A stretch of DNA of 64,000 nt from Hymenobacter metallilatus (GCF_003944705.1 NZ_RWIS01000011.1:91253-155252); one strand, 5' to 3'. Positions 8,936 through 17,622 are shown, numbered from the stretch's first letter. Numbers and translations are program-made. The notes: generated by a model not told the origin, from the sequence alone.

Positions 8936-9721
8936 CTAGAGTACTTTCAGGTAGTTGAGCACCAGCACCACGGCCGATATGCCGGAGAACACCAGGGCCA
9001 GGTTGGTGGCATTGCCCCGGGCTGTGCGGGCCTGCATGGGCTCCACGTACAGGGCATCGTTGGGTAGTAGGTAGAAGTAGGGAGAAGTAAGCAGACCGGG
9101 GTCAGTGAGGTCCAGCAGCACTACTTCCGAGCCCTTGGCCGTCTGGCGAATCAGCTTCACGTTCTGGCGGTTGCCAAACTCGGTCAGGTCGCCGGCCAGG
9201 CCCAGCCCTTCCAGCACCGTACACTGCGCGTTGTACACAAAGTAGCGGCCCGGACTGCGTACCTCACCCAGCACTGTTACCTTAAAGGAGAGCAGCTTTA
9301 CCAGCACATTCGCGTCGCGCACAAACTTGCTCACCTGCTGCTGCACCGCCACCTGGGCTTCCTCCACGGTCAGGCCCTGCAGCTTCAGGCGCCCCGCCGT
9401 GGGCAGGTTAATGAATCCCGTTTCGTCCACGGAGTACCCCGTCAGGAACAGGTTACCCGGGTCGCCGTTGAATACGGCCCGCGCATCCACGGTATTAAAC
9501 ATGTCGTTGAGCTGGGTCTGTACGCTCTGCACCCGAATGCTGAGCACGTCGCCGGGCTGAATGCGGTACTGCTGGCGGGCGTTGTCGACCAGTACCGCTG
9601 TGCGGGTGTTATAGCTCTGGCCTTGCAGGTAGGGCAGGTTTCTCTGCGACACACAACTGCCCAGGGCAAGCAGCGCGGGCAACCACAACAGCACACAACG
9701 GAAAAAGCGAGACAGGACCAT
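8936..9721 (-). CDS. Polysaccharide export outer-membrane lipoprotein, Wza-like
   Basis: A 261-residue protein with a lipoprotein signal: hydrophobic 10-20 and lipobox LGSC with the acylated Cys at 23. Residues about 50-135 form the Poly_export domain (YRIQPGDVLSIRV; DETGFINLPTAGRLKLQGLTVEEAQ). An SLBB-like part follows (KVTVLGEVRSPGRYFVYN). The last 25 residues are hydrophobic (NLALVFSGISAVVLVLNYL), which would span the outer membrane or anchor there. The ATG at 9721 places the signal peptide at the N-terminus; the 21 codons upstream are not signal-like. It is first in the leftward exopolysaccharide operon, before the Wzc-like kinase. Confidence 0.9.
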   Translation of the reverse strand: MVLSRFFRCVLLWLPALLALGSCVSQRNLPYLQGQSYNTRTAVLVDNARQQYRIQPGDVLSIRVQSVQTQLNDMFNTVDARAVFNGDPGNLFLTGYSVDETGFINLPTAGRLKLQGLTVEEAQVAVQQQVSKFVRDANVLVKLLSFKVTVLGEVRSPGRYFVYNAQCTVLEGLGLAGDLTEFGNRQNVKLIRQTAKGSEVVLLDLTDPGLLTSPYFYLLPNDALYVEPMQARTARGNATNLALVFSGISAVVLVLNYLKVL

Positions 9722-9818
9722 AGGGCGGAGCAGAGCAACTGATGAACTCAGTGGAAGAAGTCCAGAAAGTGGGTAGCACGGCATGTCGCTACCTACGCAC
9801 TTGTATTGAATATTTCCA

Positions 9819-9850
9819 TAAACGTATTGGATTGAAGCCGCAAAGTCAAG
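9819..9850 (-). promoter_or_regulatory. Candidate promoter of the exopolysaccharide operon
   Basis: On the minus strand a CTTG box (9847-9850) lies 20 bp before TACGTTTA (9819-9826). The latter matches the Bacteroidota -7 consensus TAnnTTTG in all but the last base. The position, about 100 bp upstream of the wza-like ATG, is sensible. The region is AT-rich compared with the flanking genes. This is a pattern match only. Confidence 0.35.
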
Positions 9851-9994
9851 TTATTTTTAAATTATTCGGATATTTATTTGCATTGATAGAAGGATGCCGG
9901 TTTTCTGGCAGTCAGCAAGGTTTTCTGCCGAAACCCTGTTACATCAGGCGGGGCGCACTACCTTGGCAGCGTTGAACCAGTGTATTGCCCACCC

Positions 9995-10672
9995 ATGAAG
10001 ATTCTGTTGGTTGAAGACGAACCGAAAGTGGCCTCCTTTCTGCATCAGGGCCTCACCGAGCAGCACCACACCGTCGATTTAGCCGCCGATGGGCTGCTGG
10101 GGCTGCGGCTGGCGCAATCCAATACCTACGACCTGATTATTCTGGATACCCTGCTGCCGGGGCTGAGTGGGCTGGAAGTATGTCGGCAGGTGCGCACCCA
10201 GGATACCAGCGTACCTATTCTGATGCTCACGGCCCTGGGTGAAACCGACGATAAAATCCGGGGTCTGGATGCCGGCGCCGACGACTACCTGGTGAAGCCC
10301 TTTGCGTTTCAGGAGCTGCTGGCCCGCATCCGAGCCCTCACGCGCCGCCGCCACGAGTCGCCCTCCGCCGATGCCGTGCTGCGCCTGGCCGACCTCACCC
10401 TCGACCCCATTCGGAAAGTGGTGCAGCGCGCCGGCCAAACCGTTCAGCTCACGGCCCGCGAGTTTGCCCTGCTGGAGTACCTGCTGCGCAACCAGAACCG
10501 GGTGGTGTCGCGGGTGGATATCCTGGAGCACGTCTGGGAAACATCCTTCGATACCGGCTCCAACGTCATCGACGTGTACATCAACTTCCTGCGCAAAAAG
10601 CTCGACAAAGACTTTACTCCCAAGCTCATTCATACCCTGGTAGGCATGGGCTACGTGATGAAGGAAGAATAG
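9995..10672 (+). CDS. Two-component response regulator, OmpR/PhoB family
   Basis: A 225-residue regulator. The receiver domain (1-118) has the acidic pair E7/D8, phosphoacceptor Asp51 in LIILDTLLPG, Thr in LMLTALG and Lys in YLVKPF. The winged-helix DNA-binding domain follows (about 125-222; LTAREFALLEYLLRNQNRVVS, then SNVIDVYINFLRKK). The open frame starts five codons earlier, but MKILLVEDE at 9995 is the family start. The sensor kinase gene follows after a 99-bp gap filled by an inverted repeat. The divergent neighbour is the exopolysaccharide operon and the gene beyond the kinase is a SulP transporter, so either could be a target. The regulon cannot be read from sequence. Confidence 0.93.
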   Translation: MKILLVEDEPKVASFLHQGLTEQHHTVDLAADGLLGLRLAQSNTYDLIILDTLLPGLSGLEVCRQVRTQDTSVPILMLTALGETDDKIRGLDAGADDYLVKPFAFQELLARIRALTRRRHESPSADAVLRLADLTLDPIRKVVQRAGQTVQLTAREFALLEYLLRNQNRVVSRVDILEHVWETSFDTGSNVIDVYINFLRKKLDKDFTPKLIHTLVGMGYVMKEE

Positions 10673-10679
10673 GGAATGA

Positions 10680-10744
10680 GTTGTCAGTTGCTGGCTGTCA
10701 GTTGTCAGAACTATACTGACAACTGACAGCCAGCAACTGACAAC
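10680..10744. repeat. Perfect 29-bp inverted repeat between regulator and kinase genes
   Basis: Arms 10680-10708 and 10716-10744 are perfectly complementary around a 7-base loop (AACTATA). The arms are themselves built from repeated TGTCAGTTG units, and a run of AGCAAC units continues to 10765. It lies inside a probable two-gene operon and has no T-tract directly after it. The composition matches a family of short repeats seen between genes in many Bacteroidota. It could lower kinase expression relative to the regulator or protect the mRNA. Confidence 0.85.
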
Positions 10745-10771
10745 TAGCAACGAGCAACTAGCAACTAAACA

Positions 10772-12178
10772 ATGTCCATCCGCACCCGCCTGACGCTGCA
10801 GTTCGTGGCTATTCTGGTTGTGACGCTGCTGCTGTTTGCGGCCGTGATTTACTTTTTTACCTACCAGTCGCGGCGGGAGGCGTTCAGTGAAAGTCTGTTT
10901 GCGCGGGCCCGCATTGTGGCTCACGTGTACCTGGATGGCACCCGTCGCAGCGACGAAGCAAGCCGGGCTACGTACCGCCGCTACCTGCGACAGTTTTATC
11001 GTACGCTCCCCGAAGAAGAGGTACGGGTGTTTGACGCCCGCAACCAAGTAGTATTTGAGGAAGGACTGGCCGGCCGCGAGGCTGTGCCCCTGAGCCTGCT
11101 CCGGGCCGTGCGCACCGACGGCCGGGAGGTAGTGCTGGAAGACAACTACCGCCAGACCATTGGTATGCGCTACCGCGACGCCGTGCGGGGCGACTTTGTG
11201 GTAGTTGCCTCCTCCGTGGATGCCGATAGCCACCAGAAGCTGCAGGATTTGCTTACGGTGCTTTCCTTTGGGCTGCTGGCTTCGTTTGTGATAGTGGGTA
11301 TTGGGGGCTGGTTTTTCGCCGGGCAGGCCCTCAAGCCCATGAAGCGCATTATTCAGGAAGTAGACAGCATCACGGCTTCCGATTTGCACCGCCGTCTTTC
11401 CCAGGCTGATGGGCAGGATGAGGTGTCGCTGCTGGCCCAGCGCTTCAACAGCCTGCTTAACCGCCTCGAGACGGCCTTTGCCGGCCAGCGGACGTTCGTG
11501 CGCGACGCCTCCCACGAGCTCCGGACCCCGCTGGCGGCCATTATCGGGCAGCTGGAAGTGGCCCTGCTCCAACAGGAGCGCAGCCCCCAGGAATACCGCC
11601 GGGTACTGCAGAGCACCCTCGATGCAGCCCGGCTGCTTAAAGATCTTACCAATGGCCTGCTGCAGATTGCCCGTGCCTCCGACGACCCCTCCCAGGTGCC
11701 GCGCACCTTGGTGCGCCTCGACGAGCTGCTGCTGCTGGCCCATGAGGAAGTGCACCGCCGCCACCCCACCTGCCGCATCGACCTGGATTTTGGTGAGGCG
11801 CCGGATGCGCCGCGCCGCGTACCCTATGGGGTGCTTGGCAACGAAGCCCTGCTGCTCTCGGCGTTTCTGAATATTCTGGAAAATGCCTGCAAGTTTTCGG
11901 CCGGCTCGCCCGCTCCTGTGGTGGCCACTCTCACTACCTCCCGCACCCGGGTCCGCCTTACCGTGCGCGACCGGGGGCTGGGAATGAGCGAGGCCGACCG
12001 GCAGCAGGTGTTCGTGCCATTTTTCCGGGCCGACTCCGTGCGCACGGTGCCCGGCCACGGCATTGGGTTGCCCCTCACGGCCAAAATTATGGAGCTCCAC
12101 GAGGGCGAAATCACCATTGAGAGTGAACTGGCCCAGGGCACGGCCGTAACCCTGAGCCTGCCCACGGCTACGGTTTAA
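10772..12178 (+). CDS. Sensor histidine kinase
   Basis: A 468-residue membrane kinase. TM1 is at about 9-30, a roughly 130-residue periplasmic sensor region follows, TM2 is at about 162-184 and a HAMP linker at about 184-236. The HisKA domain carries ASHELRTPLAAIIGQ with phosphoacceptor His248. The HATPase domain has the N box (FLNILENACKFS), G1 (DRGLGMS) and G2 (GHGIGLPL). It would phosphorylate the adjacent OmpR-type regulator. The signal sensed is unknown, since the periplasmic part shows no recognisable ligand domain. The gene begins 27 bp after the inverted repeat. Confidence 0.93.
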   Translation: MSIRTRLTLQFVAILVVTLLLFAAVIYFFTYQSRREAFSESLFARARIVAHVYLDGTRRSDEASRATYRRYLRQFYRTLPEEEVRVFDARNQVVFEEGLAGREAVPLSLLRAVRTDGREVVLEDNYRQTIGMRYRDAVRGDFVVVASSVDADSHQKLQDLLTVLSFGLLASFVIVGIGGWFFAGQALKPMKRIIQEVDSITASDLHRRLSQADGQDEVSLLAQRFNSLLNRLETAFAGQRTFVRDASHELRTPLAAIIGQLEVALLQQERSPQEYRRVLQSTLDAARLLKDLTNGLLQIARASDDPSQVPRTLVRLDELLLLAHEEVHRRHPTCRIDLDFGEAPDAPRRVPYGVLGNEALLLSAFLNILENACKFSAGSPAPVVATLTTSRTRVRLTVRDRGLGMSEADRQQVFVPFFRADSVRTVPGHGIGLPLTAKIMELHEGEITIESELAQGTAVTLSLPTATV

Positions 12179-12240
12179 GGCGTTGCCTTTGCAAAGTGAA
12201 ATTTGTGATTAAGTAGTAAATTGATTATCAGATAATTGTG

Positions 12241-12272
12241 TTTTTAATTAGTTTTTAATTTTCTTTTAATTA
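12241..12272 (+). promoter_or_regulatory. Three tandem 11-bp AT repeats upstream of the SulP gene
   Basis: TTTTTAATTA (12241-12250), TTTTTAATTT (12252-12261) and TTTTAATTA (12264-12272) are spaced by about 11 bp, one helical turn. OmpR/PhoB-type regulators bind tandem direct repeats with this spacing, and such a regulator is encoded just upstream. The block ends 93 bp before the transporter ATG. Binding is inferred only from spacing and context. Confidence 0.4.
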
Positions 12273-12365
12273 GGTCTTAACGAGGCGAGTGTAGCATTGC
12301 AGATAATCCGGCGGGTGCATGTGCACTACGGCGGGTGCCTGTCCTTCCCTACCTCCCCTCGTTGT

Positions 12366-13973
12366 ATGTTAGAAGTTGCCGAGTCTGCCGCAACCTCCAC
12401 GGCCCGCACCCCGGTAGGGGTGCCTTCCTCGCCCTGGAAATACCTCAGTAAAGATCTGCCTGCTGGTCTGGTGGTGTTCCTGGTGGCACTACCGCTGTGC
12501 CTGGGCATCTCCTTGGCCTCCGGCGCTCCGCTGCTTGCTGGCGTTATTGCTGGTATTGTGGGCGGCCTGCTGGTATCCTGGGTCAGCAATTCTCCCCTGA
12601 GTGTAAGCGGTCCGGCCGCTGGCCTTACCAGCATTGTGCTGGCTTCATTGGCAACACTTCAATCGTTTCAGGCAGTACTGGCGGCGGTGGTGGTGGCTGG
12701 GGCCATTCAGGTGCTAATGGGCGTGCTGAAAGCGGGTATTGTGGGCATGTACTTTCCCACCTCTGTTATTCGGGGTATGCTGGCCGCTATTGGCCTCACG
12801 CTTATCCTCAAGCAGATTCCGCACCTGGTTGGGGCTGATGCCGACTATTTTGAGGATATGACCTTCCTGCAATTCGATGGACAAAACACATTTTCGGCCA
12901 TCGAGAAAGCACTAGGAGGTATCGGGGCCGGTTCGGCCCTGGTAGGGCTGGTGTCACTGGGGGTTCTGCTCTTCTGGGACCAGACCGTGACCAAGCGCAT
13001 CCGTTTTCTGCGGCTGGTTCCCGGCGCACTGGTGGTGGTGTTGCTCTCAATTGGCCTCAATAATCTGCTGGACAACGCCGCCCCGGTATTGCGTATCCGG
13101 CCGCAGCACTTGGTCAATCTGCCCGATATTACCTCCTGGCAGGATTTTATCGGGGCTTTTTCCCGGCCCGATTGGAGCGCGTTGCAACGACCAGGCTTTG
13201 TATCGGTGGCGTTTACTATTGCCATTGTAGCCTCCCTGGAGTCGTTGCTGAGCGTAAAAGCAGTGGATAAGCTCGACCCGCATAAGCGCGTAACGCCCAC
13301 CAACCGGGAATTGATTGCTCAGGGGGTTGGCAACATTGTTAGTGGCTTGTTGGGTGGCCTGCCCATTACGGCCGTTATTGTGCGCAGTTCAGCCAATATC
13401 AACTCCGGCGGTCAAACGCGCATGTCGGCTTTTTTTCACGGTATATTGTTGCTGGTGAGCCTGTTGTTTCTGGAGTCGGTGCTCAACCAAGTACCATATT
13501 CGGCGCTGGCGGCTGTGTTGCTGGTGGTGGGCTATAAACTCACCAAACCGGCGCTGTATGTTACCCAATGGCGTTTGGGCTGGCAACAGTTTCTGCCTTT
13601 TATCATTACCATCCTGGCCATTCTGTTCACTGATTTGCTGAAGGGCGTATCCGTAGGGCTGGCCATTGGAATTTTCTACATTCTCAAGGCCAACTACGAG
13701 TCGGCCTACTACCTGAGCAAGCCCGCGGCCATGCAGGCCGGGCCTATTCACCTCAAGCTCTCGGAGCAGGTCACCTTTCTCAATAAAGCCAGCATTGTGA
13801 AAGTGCTCGACGAACTGCCCGACGATACGCAGGTGCTCATTGATGGTACCAACTCTTCGTTCATTGACTATGACGTGCTGGAGGCTATTGAAAACTTCCG
13901 GCTGGCTGCCCCCGAGCGAGGCATTCGGCTGGAGCTACGGGATATTCCGCAGGTGCAGGTGCTGGGACATTAA
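12366..13973 (+). CDS. SulP-family anion transporter with C-terminal STAS domain
   Basis: A 535-residue protein with ten or more hydrophobic helices. It has the SulP opening (KDLPAGLVVFLVALPLCLGI) and the helix-8 region MAIVASLESLLSVKAVDKLDP, with QGVGNIVSGLLGGLPITAVIVRSSANI typical of bicarbonate/sulfate SulP members. A short cytoplasmic STAS domain is at about 440-530 (VLIDGTNSSFIDYDVLE). It likely imports an inorganic anion such as sulfate or bicarbonate; the SLP-type PITAVIVRS motif favours the BicA/DauA side, but this is not decisive. A TTG start at 12297 would add 23 unconvincing residues; ATG 12366 (MLEVAES) is chosen. It is the last host gene before the prophage. Confidence 0.88.
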   Translation: MLEVAESAATSTARTPVGVPSSPWKYLSKDLPAGLVVFLVALPLCLGISLASGAPLLAGVIAGIVGGLLVSWVSNSPLSVSGPAAGLTSIVLASLATLQSFQAVLAAVVVAGAIQVLMGVLKAGIVGMYFPTSVIRGMLAAIGLTLILKQIPHLVGADADYFEDMTFLQFDGQNTFSAIEKALGGIGAGSALVGLVSLGVLLFWDQTVTKRIRFLRLVPGALVVVLLSIGLNNLLDNAAPVLRIRPQHLVNLPDITSWQDFIGAFSRPDWSALQRPGFVSVAFTIAIVASLESLLSVKAVDKLDPHKRVTPTNRELIAQGVGNIVSGLLGGLPITAVIVRSSANINSGGQTRMSAFFHGILLLVSLLFLESVLNQVPYSALAAVLLVVGYKLTKPALYVTQWRLGWQQFLPFIITILAILFTDLLKGVSVGLAIGIFYILKANYESAYYLSKPAAMQAGPIHLKLSEQVTFLNKASIVKVLDELPDDTQVLIDGTNSSFIDYDVLEAIENFRLAAPERGIRLELRDIPQVQVLGH

Positions 13974-14313
13974 CCCAGCCTGCCGGGGTGCCTTCCTGAT
14001 ATGAGGCAGCGCTCTGCATAAGGGAGCTAACCACTACATACATACCCAACGCTGTATGGCTACCAGGAAAGGCAGTCACGGCTTATAAGCAGAAACCAGT
14101 GCTGCCGTAGGTTCTTTAACCTGCTGTAGCGCAATATCATCGGGCGTAGTCTGAGGGGAGTGCGCTTTCGATGTGTGGAACCGTCCTATCCATTGGGTAG
14201 GGCGGTTTTTTGCGTGTATACGCATCCGAATTTTAACGCTTTTGGAAAGAATTCAGGTAAAACTATGCCCAAAACCATGTCCAAAAACCTCACAGTATAT
14301 TCCCAGCCTGCTT
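13974..14313. other. Host-prophage junction region (attL expected here)
   Basis: This 340-bp stretch lies between the last host gene and the integrase. It holds a rho-independent terminator (14179-14211) and otherwise no gene, tRNA or obvious repeat. The attachment core cannot be named because the other prophage end lies outside the window. Confidence 0.45.
14179..14211 (+). terminator. Rho-independent terminator before the integrase
   Basis: AACCGTCCTA (14179-14188) pairs with TAGGGCGGTT (14198-14207) with one G-U pair across a 9-base loop, followed by a T run to 14211. It lies inside the long open frame that precedes the integrase ATG, which argues for the later start at 14314. Confidence 0.75.
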
Positions 14314-15627
14314 ATGCCTGTTAGCTCTACCTTCCATAATAAACTAACGATCCGGGCGTATCTGCGCCGGCCCAATGCCGACGGGTATTACCATGTCCGG
14401 TTGATTGCCCGGTTTCATGGAGATGAATTTTCCATCTCACCTGGTATCCTGATTCTGCCTAAACAGAAAGTGGGCCGGAAGCTGGTCCAGCTGTGGGAGC
14501 CGAAAACCCGGCGCGTAACCGATGCGCATCCGAACGCCGCCGCTATCAATGCGGAGCTGCTGAAGTGCGAGACGGATATTACAGAAGCGTTTCACGCACT
14601 GGCCGGGCCGCTGGGCAAGCAGCAGGTAACCAGTGATGCGATGTGGAAGAAGATGCTGGCAAAAGACGCCGCGCCTGTTGTCGTAGTAGAGCCGGTGCAA
14701 CTGACGGTGCTAGAACACTACGCACAGTGGGCGGCTGAAAACGAGGGTATTTTATCGACGTCGTATCTGAAGCAGGCCAAATACCTGAGCGGGCAACTGC
14801 ACGACTGGAAGCCGAAGCTGCCGGTAGGGGAGCTGCTGACAGAAAAGATGGTCCGGGCCTGGCAGCAGCATTTGGTACGCGAGGAAGCCGCCGACGGCTC
14901 CATTGCCAATTCCTTCAAATGGCTGCGCACTCTGGCCGGGCGTATCGGGGTGAATCCCAAACTGCCGTGGCTCAAATACAAGGAGGTAAACGCGGCGCAA
15001 CTGGACCTGACCCGGGATGAGCTGCACGCGCTGTTGCGGGCAGACCTGGGAGCCGACGAACGGCTGCAGCAGGAGCGCGACCGGTGGATGATGCAGCTGC
15101 TCACCGGTCGCCGCTATTCTGACCTGACCGTACTACGTCCGGAGCAGCTTACGGAGTTGACCATAGAAGACGGCAGCCGGGTACCGGCGCTGCGCCACCA
15201 TCAGCAGAAAGTAACTACGGAAGTACTGCTACCACTCCCTCCGCTGGCTATCCGGATTGGGGAGCGGTGGAACTGGCAACTGCCGGCCATGGGCAACCGG
15301 CAGCGCAACGTACTGCTCAAGCAGGTAGCCAAAGCCGCTGGCATCACCCGCCTGTTCAACGATGCGAAAATCAGTGGGGGCAAGGTGACCGATAACTACC
15401 GGCCAGCCTGGGAAATCATCGGCACCCACACCGCCCGCCACACCGCCGGCTCGTTGCTGTTGGAAGTATCCGGTGGGGATGAGTCGCTGGCCGCCTACGT
15501 GTTGGGGCACGTGCAGGGTACAACTACGGGTATCTACGCAAAGGACAAGGCCCGCCGCATTGCCCCGCTGCTGCTGCAGGCCTGGCAAAAGGTGCTGGGC
15601 GAGTTTTACGATACTGATCTGGTATAA
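14314..15627 (+). CDS. int: Phage tyrosine recombinase (integrase)
   Basis: A 437-residue integrase of the Bacteroidota phage type. It has an N-terminal arm-binding domain (about 8-90), a SAM-like core-binding domain (about 130-215) and a C-terminal catalytic domain with Arg267 in TGRRYSDL, Lys299, His372-x-x-Arg375 in THTARHTAG, His399 in VLGHV and nucleophile Tyr408 in TTGIYAK. All catalytic residues are present. The frame is open 47 codons upstream, but that part is encoded across a terminator hairpin, so MPVSSTFHN at 14314 is chosen. It sits at the left prophage end and points toward the convergent late genes. A shared terminator follows. Confidence 0.93.
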   Translation: MPVSSTFHNKLTIRAYLRRPNADGYYHVRLIARFHGDEFSISPGILILPKQKVGRKLVQLWEPKTRRVTDAHPNAAAINAELLKCETDITEAFHALAGPLGKQQVTSDAMWKKMLAKDAAPVVVVEPVQLTVLEHYAQWAAENEGILSTSYLKQAKYLSGQLHDWKPKLPVGELLTEKMVRAWQQHLVREEAADGSIANSFKWLRTLAGRIGVNPKLPWLKYKEVNAAQLDLTRDELHALLRADLGADERLQQERDRWMMQLLTGRRYSDLTVLRPEQLTELTIEDGSRVPALRHHQQKVTTEVLLPLPPLAIRIGERWNWQLPAMGNRQRNVLLKQVAKAAGITRLFNDAKISGGKVTDNYRPAWEIIGTHTARHTAGSLLLEVSGGDESLAAYVLGHVQGTTTGIYAKDKARRIAPLLLQAWQKVLGEFYDTDLV

Positions 15628-15661
15628 AAATCCCCGGCCTGCTGACAGGTCGGGGATTTTT
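15626..15661. terminator. Bidirectional terminator between integrase and late genes
   Basis: AAAAATCCCCGGCCTG pairs with CAGGTCGGGGATTTTT around CTGA (one internal G-T). With A and T tracts on both sides it can stop transcription from the integrase (+) and from the lysis genes (-). Its minus-strand core CCCCGACCTG...GGCCGGGG recurs in the terminator at 30144-30177. Confidence 0.88.
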
Positions 15662-15704
15662 CTTTAGGTGCGAATCCGGTACCAGCCGGGGCGGGCCCGT
15701 CGCT

Positions 15705-16262
15705 TTAACTTAACCACGCCCATACACCAATGCCGATCAGGGTGAGCAGATAGGTCACACAGCCATTCACCAATAGGTTCTGTAGTAGTTGCTTCAGCAG
15801 CGGACCGGCTGCTTCCACCACCTGCCGGTCTTCGTAGGCCGGCGGCGCGGTTTCATCCGGGGCGCGAACCTGTTCCCAGGCCCGTCGCCATACGTAGCGG
15901 TCCGGAAAGTAGGCGGCGTTGGGATTCCAGCTGACGTGGTACTTGCCCACCCAGGGAAGGTTGCGGGCCTTATTCAGACGCGGGTTGAAGTCGTAGAGCC
16001 AGTAGGCTACTTGCAGAATAAGTAGGCCGGCAACGCTCAGGCCGAACGGCAGCCAATAGCCCCAGGCGGGCAAGCTGGCCAGCACCGCAATCAGCACCAT
16101 GACGATACCACGCCAGGTAGCGCGTTGCCGGTGGAAAGTGCGCAGCAGCGTATCGACGGCCCCGGCTTTGATGAATCGGCGCACATCGAGTGTTACCCAG
16201 ATGCGCGGGTGCAGATACGTCAGCAGCCAAGCCAGCGGGTGAGTAAGTAGCAGCCAGAGCAT
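15705..16262 (-). CDS. Phage membrane protein of unknown function
   Basis: A 185-residue protein with hydrophobic segments near 1-19, 52-66, 68-88 and 165-184, and a polar aromatic-rich loop between (YDFNPRLNKARNLPWVGKYHVSWNPN). I do not recognise a family. It is the last gene of the leftward lysis unit. Its ATG shares one base with the stop of the preceding membrane protein gene (TGATG), so the two are probably translated together. A role in lysis or superinfection exclusion is possible from position only. Confidence 0.6.
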   Translation of the reverse strand: MLWLLLTHPLAWLLTYLHPRIWVTLDVRRFIKAGAVDTLLRTFHRQRATWRGIVMVLIAVLASLPAWGYWLPFGLSVAGLLILQVAYWLYDFNPRLNKARNLPWVGKYHVSWNPNAAYFPDRYVWRRAWEQVRAPDETAPPAYEDRQVVEAAGPLLKQLLQNLLVNGCVTYLLTLIGIGVWAWLS

Positions 16263-16651
16263 CAGCGGCGGGCAACCAGTGCGGTATCGACTACTTCCCA
16301 GCCGTTGGAGTCAGTAACCATACGCGGGGTAGGGAATAGGTATTCGGGGTCGGGACTGACGGCCGTACTTGGCGTATTCCGGCACGCTACAGCGGCCAGG
16401 CTCGCTGCCATCAGCAGCAATATGACAGAGTAAGTACGGTTCTGTCCAGCTTTGTCATTCAGCGTTTTCGGGCGTTTCCGGTAGTCGAGTACCGCATTGA
16501 CCACGTTGATAGCCAGTACGAACAGGAAACCGACGAGGTACCACGTCTGCTCTATCGAGCCGTAGTATTCGCTCTGGGCAGCATGGTGCCACCACGCACC
16601 AACGGCAACGAGTAGCAAAAACAGAGAAATACGGGCAAACCAGTCTTTCAT
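16262..16651 (-). CDS. Small phage membrane protein, possible holin-like
   Basis: A 129-residue protein with three hydrophobic segments (about 7-22, 36-53, 72-89) and a polar C-terminal tail of about 40 residues. A longer frame to 16705 overlaps the endolysin and lacks sense, so MKDWFARISLFLLL at 16651 is preferred. It begins 19 bp after the endolysin stop and is coupled to the next membrane gene. Size and topology fit a class I holin or an antiholin, but the other small membrane protein, upstream of the endolysin, is an equally good candidate. Confidence 0.55.
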   Translation of the reverse strand: MKDWFARISLFLLLVAVGAWWHHAAQSEYYGSIEQTWYLVGFLFVLAINVVNAVLDYRKRPKTLNDKAGQNRTYSVILLLMAASLAAVACRNTPSTAVSPDPEYLFPTPRMVTDSNGWEVVDTALVARR

Positions 16652-16670
16652 AGCGGTAAGTAGTAAGTGG

Positions 16671-17228
16671 TTAAAGTGTAATGCGGGAAAGCCAAGAGGC
16701 CACAAATACTTCCTGCGTAGGGCTATTTTCGGCCAGGGTCAGATAGAAGCTGCCGCGTTTGATGGCAAAGGCTTTGCGGAGCAGGGCCGGAGTAGGGTGG
16801 GCATTCAATACGGCCACGGTAGCCGGGCCAATCTTTCCGTCCACTACTAGGTTGGTACCAGAGTTACGGTTGGTCACATTCGCTGCCTGTTGCAGCAGCG
16901 TAGCCGACCGACCGGGCCCGGCATTCACGCCGAAGTCATACACGGCGTTGGCCAGCAGCTGATCTGCTACGCTATCCAGTTTCAATATATCCCAGAACTG
17001 GACCTTGTAGAAGTTGGCCGCTAAGGCTTTAAGTTGTGCGCTGTTGTTGGCTGTGCCGGGGAAGCCTACCTGCTTTTTCAGCGTGTCTACAATCTGCCAG
17101 CCAGGCCAATTCGGATGGAATCGGCGGGCAATGCCAAGGTGAGTTTCGCCACCCCGGTCGGCGGGGTTGTTGGCGTAGCCACCTTCATTCTTGGCGGTAA
17201 TAGCGTGGGCAATCTTGAAATCAGCCAT
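16671..17228 (-). CDS. Phage endolysin, glycoside hydrolase family 108
   Basis: A 185-residue N-acetylmuramidase-type lysozyme. The GH108 catalytic part spans about 5-95 and holds the NEGGY motif with the catalytic Glu15, followed by DRGGETHLGIARRF. The C-terminal PG_binding_3 part (about 95-180) has VVDGKIGPATVAVLN and FAIKRGSFYLTLA. There is no signal peptide, so it should depend on a holin to reach the peptidoglycan. It is 1 bp downstream of the holin-like gene and lies in the leftward lysis unit. The length is usual for the family. Confidence 0.92.
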   Translation of the reverse strand: MADFKIAHAITAKNEGGYANNPADRGGETHLGIARRFHPNWPGWQIVDTLKKQVGFPGTANNSAQLKALAANFYKVQFWDILKLDSVADQLLANAVYDFGVNAGPGRSATLLQQAANVTNRNSGTNLVVDGKIGPATVAVLNAHPTPALLRKAFAIKRGSFYLTLAENSPTQEVFVASWLSRITL

Positions 17229-17229
17229 A

Positions 17230-17622
17230 TCAGTAGACTTTAGGTGCTGGTTGTTCAGCCTCCGGAGTAGTTCCGACGTTCAGGTTTTCCGCATCTACCT
17301 TGGCATTCACGGTCGTAGCCGGCTTGATCTTGCTGGCCAGCTGCACCGCGCCCCCGATACCGAACAGGATAAAGCTGCACTCAAAGCAGTGGGAGAGGGC
17401 ATCGTTATCGATGCGGTCGGCGGCCCGCATAAACAGGCCGAACAGCGCGACCACCCAAGCCAGAATTTGCCGGGCGCTCAGTACACTGTTGGTCTCCCAG
17501 ATGCTGAGAAATTTCTTAGGTGTCAGCTCCTTGCGCAGCCATAGCCAGAGCAGCAGGACAACCAGCAGCCGCACCGCATAGAGAAAGAAGGAATCGGGTA
17601 GGGTAGGCAGGTTGATGCTCAT
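17230..17622 (-). CDS. Putative holin
   Basis: A 130-residue protein with hydrophobic segments near 12-29, 52-67 and 82-97, a charged LRKELTPKK linker after the first and a polar C-terminal tail. It has no named domain. It lies directly upstream of the GH108 endolysin (1 bp gap) and its ATG overlaps the stop of the upstream lipoprotein gene (ATGA). That arrangement and the topology suggest the holin of the lysis cassette. Confidence 0.6.
   Translation of the reverse strand: MSINLPTLPDSFFLYAVRLLVVLLLWLWLRKELTPKKFLSIWETNSVLSARQILAWVVALFGLFMRAADRIDNDALSHCFECSFILFGIGGAVQLASKIKPATTVNAKVDAENLNVGTTPEAEQPAPKVY

Noticed and set aside
10079..12100. 673-codon open frame on the minus strand opposite the regulator and kinase
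   Set aside because: It is antisense to two intact, motif-complete genes and its translation crosses the inverted repeat; composition is that of a shadow frame.
14033..14048. TACATACATA motif near the integrase as a further late palindrome
   Set aside because: Only one half-like string, no dyad and no gene start nearby.
13974..14313. tRNA or attachment core at the left prophage border
   Set aside because: No cloverleaf or tRNA 3' end seen, and the other border is outside the window, so no core can be matched.
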